A DNA stretch of 64,000 nt from Datnioides undecimradiatus (Eukaryota; Chordata; Actinopteri; Lobotiformes; Datnioididae): NCBI GenBank assembly GCA_008933995.1, contig WARS01000110.1, forward strand, positions 2,873,001-2,937,000. The letters run 5' to 3'. Shown here in pieces: positions 1 to 11,487 of this stretch. How positions within the stretch are numbered: position 1 is the stretch's first letter; the number at the start of each line of letters is the position of its first letter. The notes under the pieces are model-generated. The model ran no database searches, was not told the DNA's origin, and saw nothing but the letters and a program-made list of their open reading frames with translations. The translations under genes and the position numbers were made by a program.

Positions 1-960
1 CATCATTAATCATGGCTTGAAAAACCTCCGGGGCATTCATAAGACCGAACGGCATTACCAAATATTCATAATGTCAGCTTGGGGTGTCATCCCCCTCCCT
101 GATTCGTACCAGATGATATGCGTTGCAAAGATCTAACTTAGTAAACACCTTCGCCTGTTGTAACTGGTCAAAAGTACTGGACATAAGTGGGAGAGGGTAC
201 CGATTCTTAATGGTGATGTCGTTGAGCGGACTGAAGTCTATGCATGGACGCAGAGAGCTGTCCTTTTTGCAGACAAAAAAGAAACCCGCCCCGGCTGGCG
301 AGGACGACGGACAAATGAGACCCGCTTTTAAGGATGACTTGATGTACTCCGTCATGGCTTCTCTTTCGGGACCCGAGAGAGAGTAGATCCTCCCCTTAGG
401 AATGGGCGCCCCCGGGATTAAATCTATGGGGCAATCATACGGCCTATGAGGAGGAAGAGAGGTTGCTTTTGCTTTGCTGAACACCTCTCCTAAGTCATGG
501 TAGCAATGCGGGACAGATGACAGATCGGGCAGGTCAGAACCTGAGACAAGAACAGAATTTTCGTTAGACATGAGTTGTGGTTTCACATCACCATTTCCCC
601 TCACGCACTCCCTGGAGCAGGTGTCTGCCCAGCCCTGCACTTTACCCGTCACCCAATTTACAATAGGGTTATGCTTCTGTAGCCAGGGGAGGCCCAGAAC
701 AGAATTGTATAGATGAAAATTCATTAGTTCATAATGTTCGTCGATTCATACTTCTACAAGTCCAGTCCAGTGAGATATTTTAAAAATCTGGCTGCCGTGC
801 AGTGCACTGACGGCAAGTGGTCGAGGCAAGAGTTCAACACTGGCGTTAATTTGCTGCGCCACCTCCAGTCCATGAGGCTTTCATCAGCCCCCGAGTCTAT
901 CAAAACTGACAGTGGTAGTTGTGAGTCCAGAAACTTTACTCACCAATACTCCATCTACTG
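1..960 (-). pseudogene. pol: gypsy pol start: aspartic protease and RT N-terminus, broken
   Basis: The protease active site DSGAD is readable at 898-881 but in a frame that is not kept downstream. From 724 to 74 one open frame covers the protease C-terminus (VLGLPWL) and then RT fingers and palm ([47 protein letters not shown]). After IREGD about seven codons are missing and a stop follows; the frame then continues (YLVMPFGL) to the left edge. The YxDD catalytic box is not in the window. The conserved LDLRNAY arginine is replaced by cysteine. Confidence 0.87.
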
Positions 961-981
961 ATGAGCCCAGTCTTTTACTGG

Positions 982-1994
982 GCACTTGACGCGAGGATGC
1001 CCCAGCTGCCCACAGTAGAAGCACCGGCCCTCCTGCAACCGGCGTCAGCGCTCCTCGAGAGACAGCTTGGCGCGGGCCATTGGTTCCTCTGTGTCCTCTG
1101 TGTTGGTGCTCCGCTTCAGAGCTGGAGCCGAGCCGTAGAGAAAACTCTCCTTCCCAGCCTCCACCACGCGGCTCCTGGTCAGGTCGGGCCGTGGTTTAGC
1201 TTGATTCTGGTGGTGTTCCTGTAACCGGTTATCCGAATGGCCAGGGCTATCGGAGAGTCTAAATTGCGTGGCAAATCAAGAGGAATTAATAAATCCTGAA
1301 TCTGGTCCAAAAGTCCTTTCAAATATACATCATAGAGAGCAGTTACGTTCCACCCGCTGCCCGTAGCTAAAGTACGGAACCGGACAGCATAATCACAAAC
1401 TGAATCTCTGCCTTGTCTGATAGTACTTAGCTCTCGAGCTCGTCCCCGGTCCACTACTGTAGGATCAAAGGCTTCCCTCAGGGAATCAATGAATTCACTG
1501 AGGGATCCACAGACTGCAGATCCTCGCGACCACTCAGCCATCGCCCATCTCCTCGCACTCCCCGTGAGGTATGAGATCATGAAGGGCACTTCCGCCTGGT
1601 CTGTGGAAAATGCTGACAGCAAAAAGTCAAAATGCATTTGGCAATTTGTGATAAAGGAGCGACACTCTCCAAACTCACCAGAGACCTTCTCAGGCGGGGC
1701 GAGGCGAGGCACGTCGTTGGGCAGAAGTGGAACCGATGCGACCCCGGCAGTGGATGGAGATGTCGTGGCTCTGGTCGCAGGTGTGGGCTCTTTGGAGAGG
1801 AGACCCAAAATCTGCTGCACCTGACCAGATAGGAGTCCCACACGGGAAGACATGACCGCCCTAAAGCCTTCCTGGCTGCCTGCCAGCTCCTTCACCCCGT
1901 GATGAAGCGTGTAGATCTGGTCCTCCTGGTTGTTTAGGCAGATACCCTGGGAGCGTATAGCTGCCGCGAGTTGGTCAGAGTCTGCTGGGTTCAT
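982..1994 (-). pseudogene. gag: gypsy gag (capsid plus zinc knuckle), frameshifted
   Basis: Gag forms the retrotransposon's cytoplasmic particle and binds its RNA. I place the start at the ATG at 1994-1992 (MNPADSDQ...), the usual N-terminus of this fish gypsy group; the open frame upstream is LTR sequence. The capsid part contains typical gag wording (LTGSARRWA, FRTLATGSGWN). Near 1225 a frameshift moves the reading into another frame, which continues to a CX2CX4HX4C knuckle (CFYCGQLGHPRVKC, 1023-982). A TGA interrupts this second frame near 1051. Confidence 0.85.
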
Positions 1995-2011
1995 TTCTGG
2001 CCAGTGCGCAA

Positions 2012-2477
2012 TGACAAGACCGTGTCTAGAACCCAACTGCAAGACTTGAAGACCAACAGGGAGTTTGTAAACACGATTTATTTCCACAAAGTAACAACGC
2101 AAATAAGTCAATAAAAAATGACAAAATCTAAACAGAAAATCTCTCTTGCGAGGAAAAACCTAAACTAACAAAATCACTCTTTCGAGGAAACACACTAGGA
2201 ATTTACAAAGTTCCTAAAAAGGCTGTTGTACGCAAAACGAACACGATGAACTGGCACAAGACAGGGGGAGATGCAGACTTATATACACGAGGAAATGGTG
2301 AACAGGTGAAAACAATCGGGGTGGGGAAGACAATCAGAGTGGTGGGAAACACAAGAGAAAGGGCAAGCCACCTGAAACGAGAGGGAAGTTAGATCTTTCA
2401 AAATAAAATGGGAAATCACAAGACAATACAGACATCAAAACAAAACCAAAACTTGACCATTTTACTGAACCGTGACA
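2012..2477 (-). repeat. 5' LTR of the gypsy element
   Basis: The 466-bp block starts with TGACAAGAC and ends with CCGTGACA in plus orientation, so it has TGTCA...TGACA-type short inverted ends. It aligns by eye over most of its length with the LTRs at 21368-21860 and (inverted) 20541-21148, including the 'cttatatacac' TATA-like stretch and the 'ttcaaaataaaa' stretch. The gag start lies about 18 bp inside its inner edge, leaving room only for a primer-binding site. Confidence 0.8.
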
Positions 2478-2737
2478 TGATGTGGGTCTGTGGCAGGAAA
2501 GCTTATTACGCCTCCTCAGATGATCGCATTAAAAGACCTACGCTTCTGTATGGTATAATGGCTATAAGGCAATTGACCCCTGGACAGCACCACTTTAAGT
2601 CACTGGCTTGTCGTTCCTGCCTGCCATTCCCTGTAGGTGTCAGTGTTGCCCTCACAAAAATCAGTGGCTTAGCAAATCAAATTTTGGCCCTAGCTAATGA
2701 AACTGAAGATGCCCTGACCCTCTTAAAAACACATTTT
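2478..2737. other. spacer between two gypsy fragments
   Basis: About 260 bp with no recognisable coding similarity. It contains a 110-codon open frame on the plus strand that starts inside the LTR; I regard that as chance. It separates the LTR at 2012-2477 from the partial LTR at 2738, so the two gypsy pieces do not share a single LTR. Confidence 0.5.
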
Positions 2738-2905
2738 TGACAAGACTGGTCTATTAACCCAAATGCACGACTTGGAGATCTCAGAAAAAGAAAGCAATCT
2801 TTAATAAGCATCAAAAAAGTATCAACTTTTTTTTTTTTTTAAAATCAGTCTTTCAAGGAATAACTACTAACACCAGGAAACAAAAAAATCACTCTTAGAG
2901 GTAAA
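2738..2905 (-). repeat. partial gypsy LTR (inner/U5 part only)
   Basis: It begins TGACAAGACTGGTCT, close to the LTR edge at 2012 (TGACAAGACCGTGTCT), and has the 'aaatcactctt' motif shared by the other copies. Only about 168 bp remain before the chromodomain stop, so the U3 part is missing. Read on the minus strand it follows pol and is therefore the 3' LTR of that copy. Confidence 0.6.
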
Positions 2906-2910
2906 CACGA

Positions 2911-3132
2911 TCAAAAGGTCCCCCCAGGGACGGCCCCTGAGGGACCAGCCACCTGAGGGTGATGTTTATAGAAGTCCGAGATGAGTTCAGGATCAACAAT
3001 GAAGCTGGCAGGAACCCAAGAGTGTTCTTCTGGTCCATAACCCTCCCAGTCTACTAGGAACTGCCTGCCCCGGCCCTTGCTGTGCACAGTCAGCAATTTT
3101 CTGACTGAAAAGTCCAGGCCACCGTCGATCAT
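2911..3132 (-). pseudogene. chromodomain at the C-terminus of gypsy integrase
   Basis: The 73-residue frame has a chromodomain: [32 protein letters not shown] in two adjoining parts, with the aromatic and WEGY signatures, followed by the usual tail and a stop. In chromoviruses this domain sits at the integrase C-terminus and directs insertion to marked chromatin. Nothing of the integrase core is attached; the sequence upstream (3133-3300) is unrelated. It is the end of a second gypsy copy, next to its truncated 3' LTR. Confidence 0.85.
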
Positions 3133-3559
3133 CTGGGGGGGTGGAGGGGGCTTGGCTGTGAAAACATGGCAGTGTGATACAGGTCTTTAGCAACAAGACA
3201 GCCACAGAATGTAATTCAAATGTGACAAATAACTGTGTGCAGACTGGCAGACAGATATAGCTAGCTTCAAATTCAAAAGTTATATTTGTCTTTTTCATAG
3301 TCAGCACACCCAGCTAGCATGTTTCAAATTTTGGTATGTTTAAAGAACATAGCTGCACATCACCCCATTAGTTGCCACTCATATCTTGGCATCGGCTGCC
3401 ATCACCTATGTTCCTGAGGCTGGCCCTGAGTTAGTTGAAACCCAACTGACTCCAGCTCCTCGTGTCAAGTCGGTGCCCTGGCTGACTCTAGCTCCTCATC
3501 TCCTGTTGGCAGTACAGTCAATTCCTGCTCCACGCGTCCAGTTGTTGGTGGCGGTCTAT

Positions 3560-3645
3560 GTGTAAATAATGGAGAAGACCAGTGTCAAATTCCTTGTATG
3601 TGTGAGCATACTTGGCAAAATAAAGCTGATTCTGATTCTGATGAG
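3560..3645 (+). mobile_element. 3' tail of a 5'-truncated LINE
   Basis: The stretch 'cttgtatgtgtgagcatac' followed by 'aataaagctgattctgat' with repeated TTCTGA is the familiar 3' end of a fish jockey-group LINE (CR1/Rex1-like). No coding part is attached. From 3133 to 3560 I recognise nothing. Confidence 0.6.
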
Positions 3646-5384
3646 CTATGCTGTGTCTTTATTTTTTGTGGATGATGTAGTTTTTCTGTAGTTTTCAACA
3701 TATACTGTTTGGATACTGGGGTCAATGTTTTTATTTAAACTGGTCCAGTATAGGAAGGAGATTAAGTAAAAAAAAATAAAATCCTAGCCCCAGAGTTGTC
3801 AAATCACATACATAACAATTTGTGTTAAAATGTGCCTTATGGGTCTGTTTATTATGCGGAGGAAGCATGGATATGATCAGCAGAAGGGAGGTGAAGTAAT
3901 GGATTGTGCTGTCTCCACTCCTTCCTATGCCCTGCCACCTAACTTGTCATCATCTGATCTATGCTGGCAGGCTGAGGAGACTGTATTGACCTCTCTGCTC
4001 TTAATCTATGTTGACAGAGCCTGTAGGCACAACTCTTCCTGAACACATACTCACACTTGAGAGAAAGAGCTGCTTAATCCATATAGTCACCTCTGCCTGG
4101 AGGGTACTTGCCTATTGCTCAAATTACGCTTGAAGTGAGTTAGCTCTAAAGAGGTTGATGTAAACTGGAGTGTTCTGTGTTTGTGTAGCTAAAGATAATC
4201 AGAGAGTGAAGAGAAAGCTTGACAAAAGCCCTCATTGCATTATGCTTATTCCATAAGCATGTAAATTTGTTGTTGGAAGAAAAAAGCAAAAGAGGTCCAA
4301 TGAATAAAGCATCACTCATCCTAATGCTCAGAAGGATGTTTTAATTGTTGAGCTCTCATATAAGCTGTAGAAAGAGAATGTCTCTTGTGCTCAGAGCTTG
4401 TTAATTTACAATAGCAGCTTTATTTTTTAACATGCTTTTTCTGATTACATTATTTTGCAAGTCAGTGAATTTAAGAGCAATTTGAGTGTATTACAACTTG
4501 AGCTTTATGTTTTCATTGGCTGTTGGAGATCAAGTGGAAAAAACATTGTCTCTTTTGACGTTGCATACACAACATGAACAAAACCACTGCAAATCATTGG
4601 TCTCAGCAACGAATTACAGGCCCCCAGTGCAAGGTCTTTTACCAACTCTATACTCAACTGTTTGTATGATTAGAGATTATGTAGTTTCTTGTAGTTTAGG
4701 ACAGGGCTACTACAAGAGTCAGTGAGTGGACGTAAAAAGGTGTTTGTTCTTGGATTTTGTCACAAACCAGGCTAGCTACTTACCCGTTTCCAGTTTTTGT
4801 GTTAAACTAAGCTTACTGGCTGGTGGCTTCAGAATTATTTGCAGCCAGATATAGAGTGATTTCAATGTCTCATATTCTTCTCCACCAGGCTTTGCTTTAA
4901 ATTTATTTACTAAAATGTTGAAATATTCCTTTAAATACACACTCACTGTAAACTCTACCCCATATGCAAAAACAAAGCATGAATAACATATGTACACTCA
5001 CAAAGGTGAATGAGGTGGGTTGTGTGCATTATGTACATTTTTTATTTTAAGTAGAGCTAGAGGTAGTAGCATATTTTTTTTCATTGTAATATTTTCATCA
5101 TGAGTATGATAGTATTTTGTCATTAATAGTAGTATAATTAATTAATTATATAATAATTATAATAATAATTATAATTAATTAATAGTAGTTTCACAGAGCC
5201 AGAGGGTCTCGGACATACTGGCTAACCTAAAGTTAGCTAACTTGGTGGTATGAACTAGGTAAGTCGACATTTATTCCCCGCCAATCCGTGAACAGGTTTC
5301 AGGTAAAAGCATTCCGTAGCTATAAATATGGTTTTGTAAAACTACAGAGGGTAGCCACCTAACTACTAGTCCAGCACATATAGA
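3646..5384. other. AT-rich spacer, no gene seen
   Basis: Short open frames only, none with recognisable motifs. An (AATT/ATA)-type low-complexity stretch lies at 5133-5183. The last 200 bp before 5385 may belong to the following L2 element, but I cannot place its 5' edge. Confidence 0.5.
5133..5183. repeat. AT-rich simple repeat
   Basis: Runs of aattaatt and ataataatt, nearly pure A/T, about 50 bp. Confidence 0.8.
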
Positions 5385-5433
5385 TTATCTTGTTGATAAT
5401 ACTGAAGCTACACTGCACACAGCCCTGAACAAT

Positions 5434-6655
5434 GTGGCCCCTATGAAACATAATAAGAAATCCATTAACAAGACAAAGCTAGCTTCGTGGTTTGACTCAC
5501 AGTTACGCACTTTAAGACCGTTCTCACGAAAGTTAGAGAGGAAGTGGGGATCCACTAACATAGAAGAATTCCACCTTTCCTGGAAAGATAGTATTATAAC
5601 ATACAAAACAGCCCTGCGTAAGGCAAGAACTGCCTATTACTCCAAATTAATAGAGGAGATTTCTGTTCAGCACTGCAGCCAGGCTGACAAAGAGTCACAG
5701 CTCTGTTGAGCCAACTATTCCCTTGGCTCTCAGCAGCAATTACCTTATTGATTTCTTTACTAGTAAAATCATAGATATTAGAGAAAGAATTCATTACGCG
5801 CTCCCTTCAACTGTTAGAGATCCATGTGTGTCAACTGCAGCAGACTGAAATGTCTGCAGGTCCTGATTTATCTCTAGACCACTTCTCTCCTATAGATCTC
5901 ACTGAACTGTCCTCAACAATTATTAGATCCAAACCCTCAACTTGTCTTTTGGACCCCATCCCAACGCTAAGATGTTTTGCCCATTATTGGCACTTTTATA
6001 TTAGACCAGATTAATCTGTCATTACTAACAGGTTATATTCCACAGGCTTTTAAGGTTGCTGTCATTAAACCTTTACTCAAAAAGCCTTCTCTTGAACCTG
6101 GTGTTTTAGCACACTACAGACCGATATCCAACCTCCCCTTTATTTCTAAAATTCTTGAAATGGCCGTGGCTGATCAGTTATGTGATCACCTGCAGAGGAG
6201 CAGTTTATTTGAAGCATTTCAATCAGGATTTAGAATACACCATAGCACAGAAACAGCATTGGTTAAGGTTAGCAACAACCTCCTAATAGCATCTGACAAT
6301 GGCCTCATCTATATACTTGTCCTGCTAGACCTCAGTGCTGCATTTGACACCATTGATCACAATATCCTACTAGAGAGACTGGAACATGTCATTGGGATTA
6401 AAGGAACGGCACTAAGCTGGTTTAAATCTTATCTATCTGACAGATTCCAGTTTGTCCATCAATAACGACTCGTCTGTGTACACAAAGGTTAATCATGGAG
6501 TTCCACAGGGTTCTGTGCTTGCACCATTGCTGTTCACCCTATATATGCTTCCCTTAGGCAACATTATTAGGAAGCCCAACATCAATTTCCACTGCTACGT
6601 GGACGATACACAGCTATATTTATCTATGAAGCCAGAAGAAACATCAATTAGTTAG
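5434..6655 (+). pseudogene. L2 reverse transcriptase, linker and catalytic domain, frameshifted
   Basis: Reading needs several frame changes: 5434-5680 (linker, LASWFDSQLRTL), 5826-5950, 5977-6455 (fingers and motif [12 protein letters not shown]) and 6452-6655. The catalytic box reads YVDD ([12 protein letters not shown]) where L2 normally has YADD; both aspartates are kept. [13 protein letters not shown] marks RT motif B. The frames join at about 5675, 5950 and 6455 by indels, so no functional RT can be made. Confidence 0.87.
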
Positions 6656-6689
6656 ACTTCAGACATGTCTGATAGACATTAAGGCCTGA

Positions 6690-7436
6690 ATGACTTGTAA
6701 GTTTTTACTTCTAAATACAGACAAAATCGATATGATTCTGTTTGGGCCTAAACACCTCAGAGACATGTTATCTGACCTTGCTGTCACTTTGGATGGCATT
6801 ACCCTGGCCTCCAGTTCAACCGTGAGGAACCTGGGAGTCATATTTGACCAGGACATGTTCTTTCAGTCCCATATTTGGCAGGTCAGTAGGACTGCCTTCT
6901 TTCACTTGCGCAACATAGCTAAGATTAGGAATATCCTGTCCCAAAGTGACGCCGAAAAGCTAGTCCATGCATTTGTTGCTTCAAGGCTGGACTACTGTAA
7001 TTCCTTGTTGTCAGGTTGTCCAACTAGCTCACTGCGAAACCTCCAGCTCATCCGAAATTCTGCAGCAAGGGTTCTGATGGGAATTAGCAAGAGAGATCAT
7101 ATTTCTCCAGTTTTATCTTTTCTTCACTGGCTCCCTATAAAGTCCAAATTACATTTTAAAGTCCTTCTTCTTACATACAAGACTCTTAATGGCCAAGCTC
7201 CATTGTACATCAATGAGATGCTAAGTCCCTATTACCCCAATAGATTGCTTTGCTCCCAGAGTGCAGGTTTGCTTGTGGTTCCCAGAAATTCCAAAAGTAG
7301 AATGGGAGGCCGAGCCTTTAGCTATCAGGCTGCTCTCCTGTGGAACCAGCTGCCAGGTTGGGTCCGAGAGGCAGACACCCTCTCGACTTTTAAAGTAAAG
7401 CTTAAAACCTTCTTGTTTGACAAAGCTTACAGCTAG
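6690..7436 (+). pseudogene. L2 RT thumb and C-terminal domain
   Basis: This is the continuation of the L2 protein in one open frame of 248 residues. It has the L2-typical strings VRNLGVIFDQD, LDYCNSLLSG, LQLIRNSAARVL and HWLPIKSKLHFKVLLLTYK, ending FKVKLKTFLFDKAYS and a true stop. It begins at a late methionine only because stops at 6656 and 6682 interrupt the RT frame upstream; it is not an independent gene. Confidence 0.88.
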
Positions 7437-7856
7437 TTCTAGTTACCATGCTAACTACACCCATAGTCAAAACTACTCCTTCATGCCACCCCTTAGTTGC
7501 GCTGCTATAGGCCAAGGCTGCTGGGGGACATCCCATGATCGTCTCCACACTTCTCCTCTCCCCCTCTCTCCTCAAACTCATTTAAACCATCACAGATTAA
7601 CCATTAACTTTGTGTCCTCTCACCCTAGTACTGTGCTTGTTTCTCTCTGGTCTCTCTATAGATACCTGTGGCTCCAGAGCTGAACATCTGATCTGTGGCT
7701 CCACCGACCTGCCCCGTGTCTTCTGCTGCCATTTATTATCATTATTCTATATTGTACTGCAAATAGTTACCATAGTTAGGATTCTGTTGTTCTACCATTC
7801 TGTCAGTTTCATCTAAAGTTATGTACTCCTGTATCTCTGTCTGCGACATGTTGTAT

Positions 7857-7909
7857 TCTCTCTCTCTCTCACCCCTCCTGTCTCTCTCTATCTCTCTCTC
7901 TTTCCCCCC
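7857..7909. repeat. CT-rich simple repeat in the L2 3' UTR
   Basis: Runs of tctctctc interrupted by cacccctcctg; this CT-rich segment is a regular part of fish L2 3' ends. Confidence 0.7.
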
Positions 7910-8148
7910 AACCGGTCAAGGCAGATGGCCGTCCACCTTGAGCCAGGAGCTGCCCAAGGCCTGTTAAAAGGATGTTTTTCCTTGCCACTGTTGCCAAGTG
8001 CTTGCTCATGGTGGAACTGTTGGGTGTAATTAATAGTAATGAGTGTGGTCTATACCCGCTCTGTTTGTAAAGTGCCCTGAGAAGACTTTTGGTCAACTTT
8101 GTGAATTGGCGCTATGTAAATAAAATTGAATTGAATTGAATTGAATTA

Positions 8149-8600
8149 CATGTATGTTCAGTCAATGAATTACTCCCTGAAGTGCATGCTTGTGTTTTGT
8201 TCTGAATGGGCTGCTTAGTAACACGAGAAAACTACTAGTTCAAACCACAAATACTCAGTTAACATTACAGTCTACACTTTTAGATAAACAGTTTATTTTT
8301 TGGGGTATCCTACCTGCCATTTTTTGAGCTGATACAGTTAATCTTACTGCAGATACAATCCATCATTTTCCTGTTGCTGCTTCATCTTAAAAGCTTTCCA
8401 TAGGCAAACTAGCAGAAGGTTTTTATTTTGTAGCAGGTACAGGAAATGTCAAATGGATATGTCGGGTTTGTCGGTTAGATAGTGGTTCGTAATTCATTGT
8501 AACATTACACAGTAACTCACTGAAATAAAGCACCGAAAAGAGGAGGAAGTGCATCCCCAAGGCACTACCTGAATGAAGACCCACACACCCTCTTGAAAAG
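8149..8600. other. spacer between L2 and the hAT element
   Basis: About 450 bp, no recognisable coding or repeat sequence. The last eight bases (TTGAAAAG, 8593-8600) are the left copy of the hAT target duplication, so this is pre-insertion host sequence. Confidence 0.6.
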
Positions 8601-8625
8601 CAGGGGTGGAAGTAACGAATTACAA
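8593..8625. repeat. left hAT end with target duplication
   Basis: TTGAAAAG (8593-8600) then the terminal repeat CAGGGGTGGAAGTAAC from 8601. Confidence 0.9.
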
Positions 8626-8971
8626 ATACTCACGTTACTGTAATTAAGTAGATTTTTTGGGTACTTGTACTTTTATGAGTATTTTTTCAAGTGTGTAATT
8701 TTACTCATACTTGAGTACAATTTACACCATGTAATCTACTTCGCTACTTTTAAAATCATAAGTCGCTACTCAGTACGCCCACAACTTGAATGAATATTCA
8801 AACCTTTCATCTGGATCTTTGTAGCCAATAAGGCTGTCCGATCACAACCGCGCCAACTAGCCTATGACATAAGGAAAGGAAAACTCCTCTGCAGCAGGCA
8901 CAGGTGTCTGCAGGTAACATACCAACGCAACGGAGGAGTAGAGAGTAACGTATGGAGACAAAAAAGCCAAA

Positions 8972-9171
8972 ATGGAGACAGAGGATGACACTGTCAACAG
9001 TGAAAATGACGAAGAAAAGACGGGGGATGAGTGCCCGTGGCCATACCTGGAGGATTTTTTCATGTACAGAGGGAGAAAAGGAGACAGCATCCAGATGCAA
9101 TGGAAACTTTGACCTCTACGGTGATATCAGCTTACAAGACTTCAGCATCTAATCTCAAAAAACACATTGCG
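8972..9171 (+). pseudogene. Tol2-like transposase exon 1 (BED-type finger region), broken
   Basis: The ATG at 8972 starts an acidic leader followed by ECPWPYLEDFF, the N-terminal block of Tol2-type proteins. The zinc-finger part is damaged: one expected cysteine is tryptophan, a TGA follows, and two small indels shift the frame before SASNLKKHIA. The exon ends at a clean donor (GCG|GTAAGAG, 9172). The overlapping open frame that starts upstream at 8952 is a shadow. Confidence 0.75.
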
Positions 9172-10433
9172 GTAAGAGGTTTTACAACTATACTTGTATG
9201 ATATTGCTTTTTTATTTTTGAGATGTGTTAAGGTTATTAGTTTGGCTAAGATAAAGTATGCAAAGATATTGTCACTGCCATCGGTTAGCCTGGTATTGAA
9301 ATAAGATGGAGCTAGCTAACGTGTGCATGCATAATTGAGCCACAGTTCTTAGAAATGTTTTCGCTTAATATTTGGACAACCATTGTCATTACAATAAATT
9401 AAATCTGTAGTCATGTAATGCTCACAGGCCTACATTCAGCAGGCCTATTTTTTGTGCTAGAGTGACACTATGTTACATGAAACTAGAACACAAATTGCAT
9501 CCATTGAAAATGAACCGTGTCATGGTAGCTTGTCGGTAAGGGGGTAAATGGTGCTCCAAATTTAGGCTAACTTTTAGCATGGAAAACAGGGCACGAGCAA
9601 GGGGTCCCTTGCCCTCTTACTTCAAGATACCTGAAAGAAAATGTTTTCTTATGATAATTCATGTGTTTACACTCTTGCCTCATAATAGTTATTTAATTGC
9701 AGTAATTTCACTGTATAAGGTGAGCTGTTTTTCATTAAAAAATCTGGCACACAGTTCTGAGCTGCATCTCAAATTAATCTTCAGGTCCCCAGCTCTCAGT
9801 TAACCTACAGCACTAGAGCCTGACTGATGTATCAGTTGATCAGTATCATTGGCCTGATATTGGCCTATCACAGCTACATGGATCTTAATCAGTATTGGCT
9901 TATGTGTTGTCCGATATGAATTTTTTTAACAGAAGATAATGTGGATTGTTTTTATTTGTTAGTTCCATCTTTTGTGGATTTGTTCCCTTTTCTTAATTTA
10001 GGTTTGATATATTTTGCTCTTTTTTTTTTTTTTTTTTTAAGGACCTGACTGATACTGGATTTTTTAGGCTGATACTGATAAAAGGGAGTGAAAATATTTA
10101 GATACTGATACATTGGTATCAGTACAGATACATATATATACATATACAGATGACAGAATTTAGAATGTATACAGAAATAGATTTTTTGCAATGATCCTTC
10201 AAAAAGGGTTTACACTTAATAAATAAATATATACAGCATAAATACAGCAATATAGCCGCAAGGTTTAACCAAATTTACCACTCTTTTATACTGTGCTAAA
10301 CAATCAAAGATTAGCTCAAATTGTTACTCTGGTTGAATGATTTTTTTGAAAATATGTTTTCCTTCGTTGTTAATAGCAGTGATGTGATGAAGTAATGTTT
10401 GAACATGATCTGTGATAATATTTATCTCTACAG
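9172..10433 (+). other. intron 1 of the Tol2-like transposase, with a degenerate repeat
   Basis: It runs from GTAAGAG at 9172 to TTTATCTCTACAG ending at 10433. From about 9810 to 10140 are repeated 'ctgactgata' and 'gatactgata' blocks around a T18 run (10020-10038) and an ATATAC stretch; these look like a separate small insert that I cannot classify. Confidence 0.55.
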
Positions 10434-11487
10434 AGGAAACATCCATCGAAGATTGAGCAGTACCATGACATCACTGTGGCAGCAACATCTCGTCAACGAA
10501 AGACCACAGTCACACCAGACAAGCTCTCAGCAAAGAAGCAAGCCAAGTTACCAGACGTGATGTTGAGAGCTGCAAACAAACGTGTTCCACAAGCAAGTGT
10601 TGACAAGCTTGTCATCAATTTCATATGTGAGGGTCTACAGCCATTTGCAGTGGTAGAACAGCCAGCTTTCAAAGAATTGGTTACCACATTACAGCCTCAA
10701 GCTAAAGTCATCTCCAGACCCACTATGCCAGAATCTGTGAAGCTGCTGATCACATGAAGAAGACTTTGGTTGCAGTATTGGATAAAGTCAAATTTGTTGC
10801 TACCACTACTGATTGCTGGTCAGCTCACCAGAAACGTTACCTTGGGGTCACATGCCATTGGATAGAGGAAGAGTCCTTGGAAAGAAGATCTGCAGCACTA
10901 GCGTGCAAAAGATTGAGAGTGTCTCACACATTTGACATGCTTGCTGCTGCTCTTGATGATGTCCATTGCCAATACAAGATTAGAGGCAAAGTTGTAAGAA
11001 CCACAACTGATAGTGGATCCAACTTTGTCAAGGCCTTCCACATTTTTGGGGTACAAAATGATGCAGAAGAAGATGAAGCAGACCCAGATGCTCTTGACCT
11101 GACTGACCATATTGAATACCATGATGCAAGTGCGATCCTTGATGAAGACTCTGGTTTGGAATATCAACTCCCCCCTCATCAGTGATGTGCATGTCACCTG
11201 CTAAACCTTGTGGCAACAACCGATGCTGCCCTGGCAGAGAGCATGAATGACACCTACAAGAGGCTCTCCCGTGCAACCTTTGCAAAATGCCAGGCCATTT
11301 GGAACAAAACTGGCCGGTCTCATTTGGCAAATGAAGTGGTAGAAGACAAGTGTGAGCTACAGATCATTCGTCCCAATGCAACACGGTGGAATTCAACCTA
11401 CCTTGCCATTGAAAAGATAATACGCATCATTGATGAGAAGGGGGAAGATGCGATCAGGAGCATTTGTGAGGAGTTCAAGGTGAAAAT
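10434..11487 (+). pseudogene. Tol2-like hAT transposase exons 2-3: core domain
   Basis: Transposase of the hAT-Ac group, which cuts and inserts the element. After the acceptor at 10433 the frame reads through FICEGLQPFAVVEQPAF and FKELVTTLQP, shifts frame near 10725-10735, and continues ATTTDCWSAHQKRYLGVTCHW, the block holding the first catalytic aspartate region. RTTTDSGSNFVKAF (second acidic block) and CACHLLNLVATTD follow. One TGA at 11183-11185 replaces an Arg/Lys codon just before CACHLLN; the frame is otherwise open to a GTGGGT donor at 11488, chosen because it joins in phase to the next exon. I have not located an intron between exons 2 and 3. Confidence 0.85.

Larger units (their letters stand above)
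1..2477 (-). mobile_element. 5' half of a sushi-like Ty3/gypsy retrotransposon
   Basis: Read on the minus strand the order is LTR (2477-2012), gag, CCHC zinc knuckle, aspartic protease and the start of reverse transcriptase, which runs off the left edge. That order and the fish-type RT motifs place it in Ty3/gypsy. The chromovirus (sushi-like) assignment is inferred from RT wording and from the chromodomain in the related fragment at 2911-3132. The copy is dead: a frameshift near 1225, a stop near 1051, shifts across the protease and a stop near position 85. The rest of RT, RNase H, integrase and 3' LTR would lie outside the window. Confidence 0.88.
5385..8148 (+). mobile_element. L2 LINE retrotransposon, 5'-truncated
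   Basis: The order is the linker after the endonuclease, the RT domain, the C-terminal domain, a CT-rich 3' UTR and the (TTGAA)n tail at 8126-8147. The 3' UTR wording 'gtaaagtgccctgagaag' and 'aataaaattgaattgaattg' is diagnostic of fish L2. The apurinic endonuclease domain is absent or unreadable. At least four frameshifts and one stop break the RT frame, but the last 248 codons are open, so the copy looks moderately old. Confidence 0.88.

Noticed and set aside
2408..2740. 110-codon plus-strand frame
   Set aside because: Starts in the LTR and runs through an unrecognised spacer; no motif.
8857..9100. Minus-strand open frames of 77 and 97 codons
   Set aside because: Opposite strand of exon 1 of the hAT transposase; no motifs.
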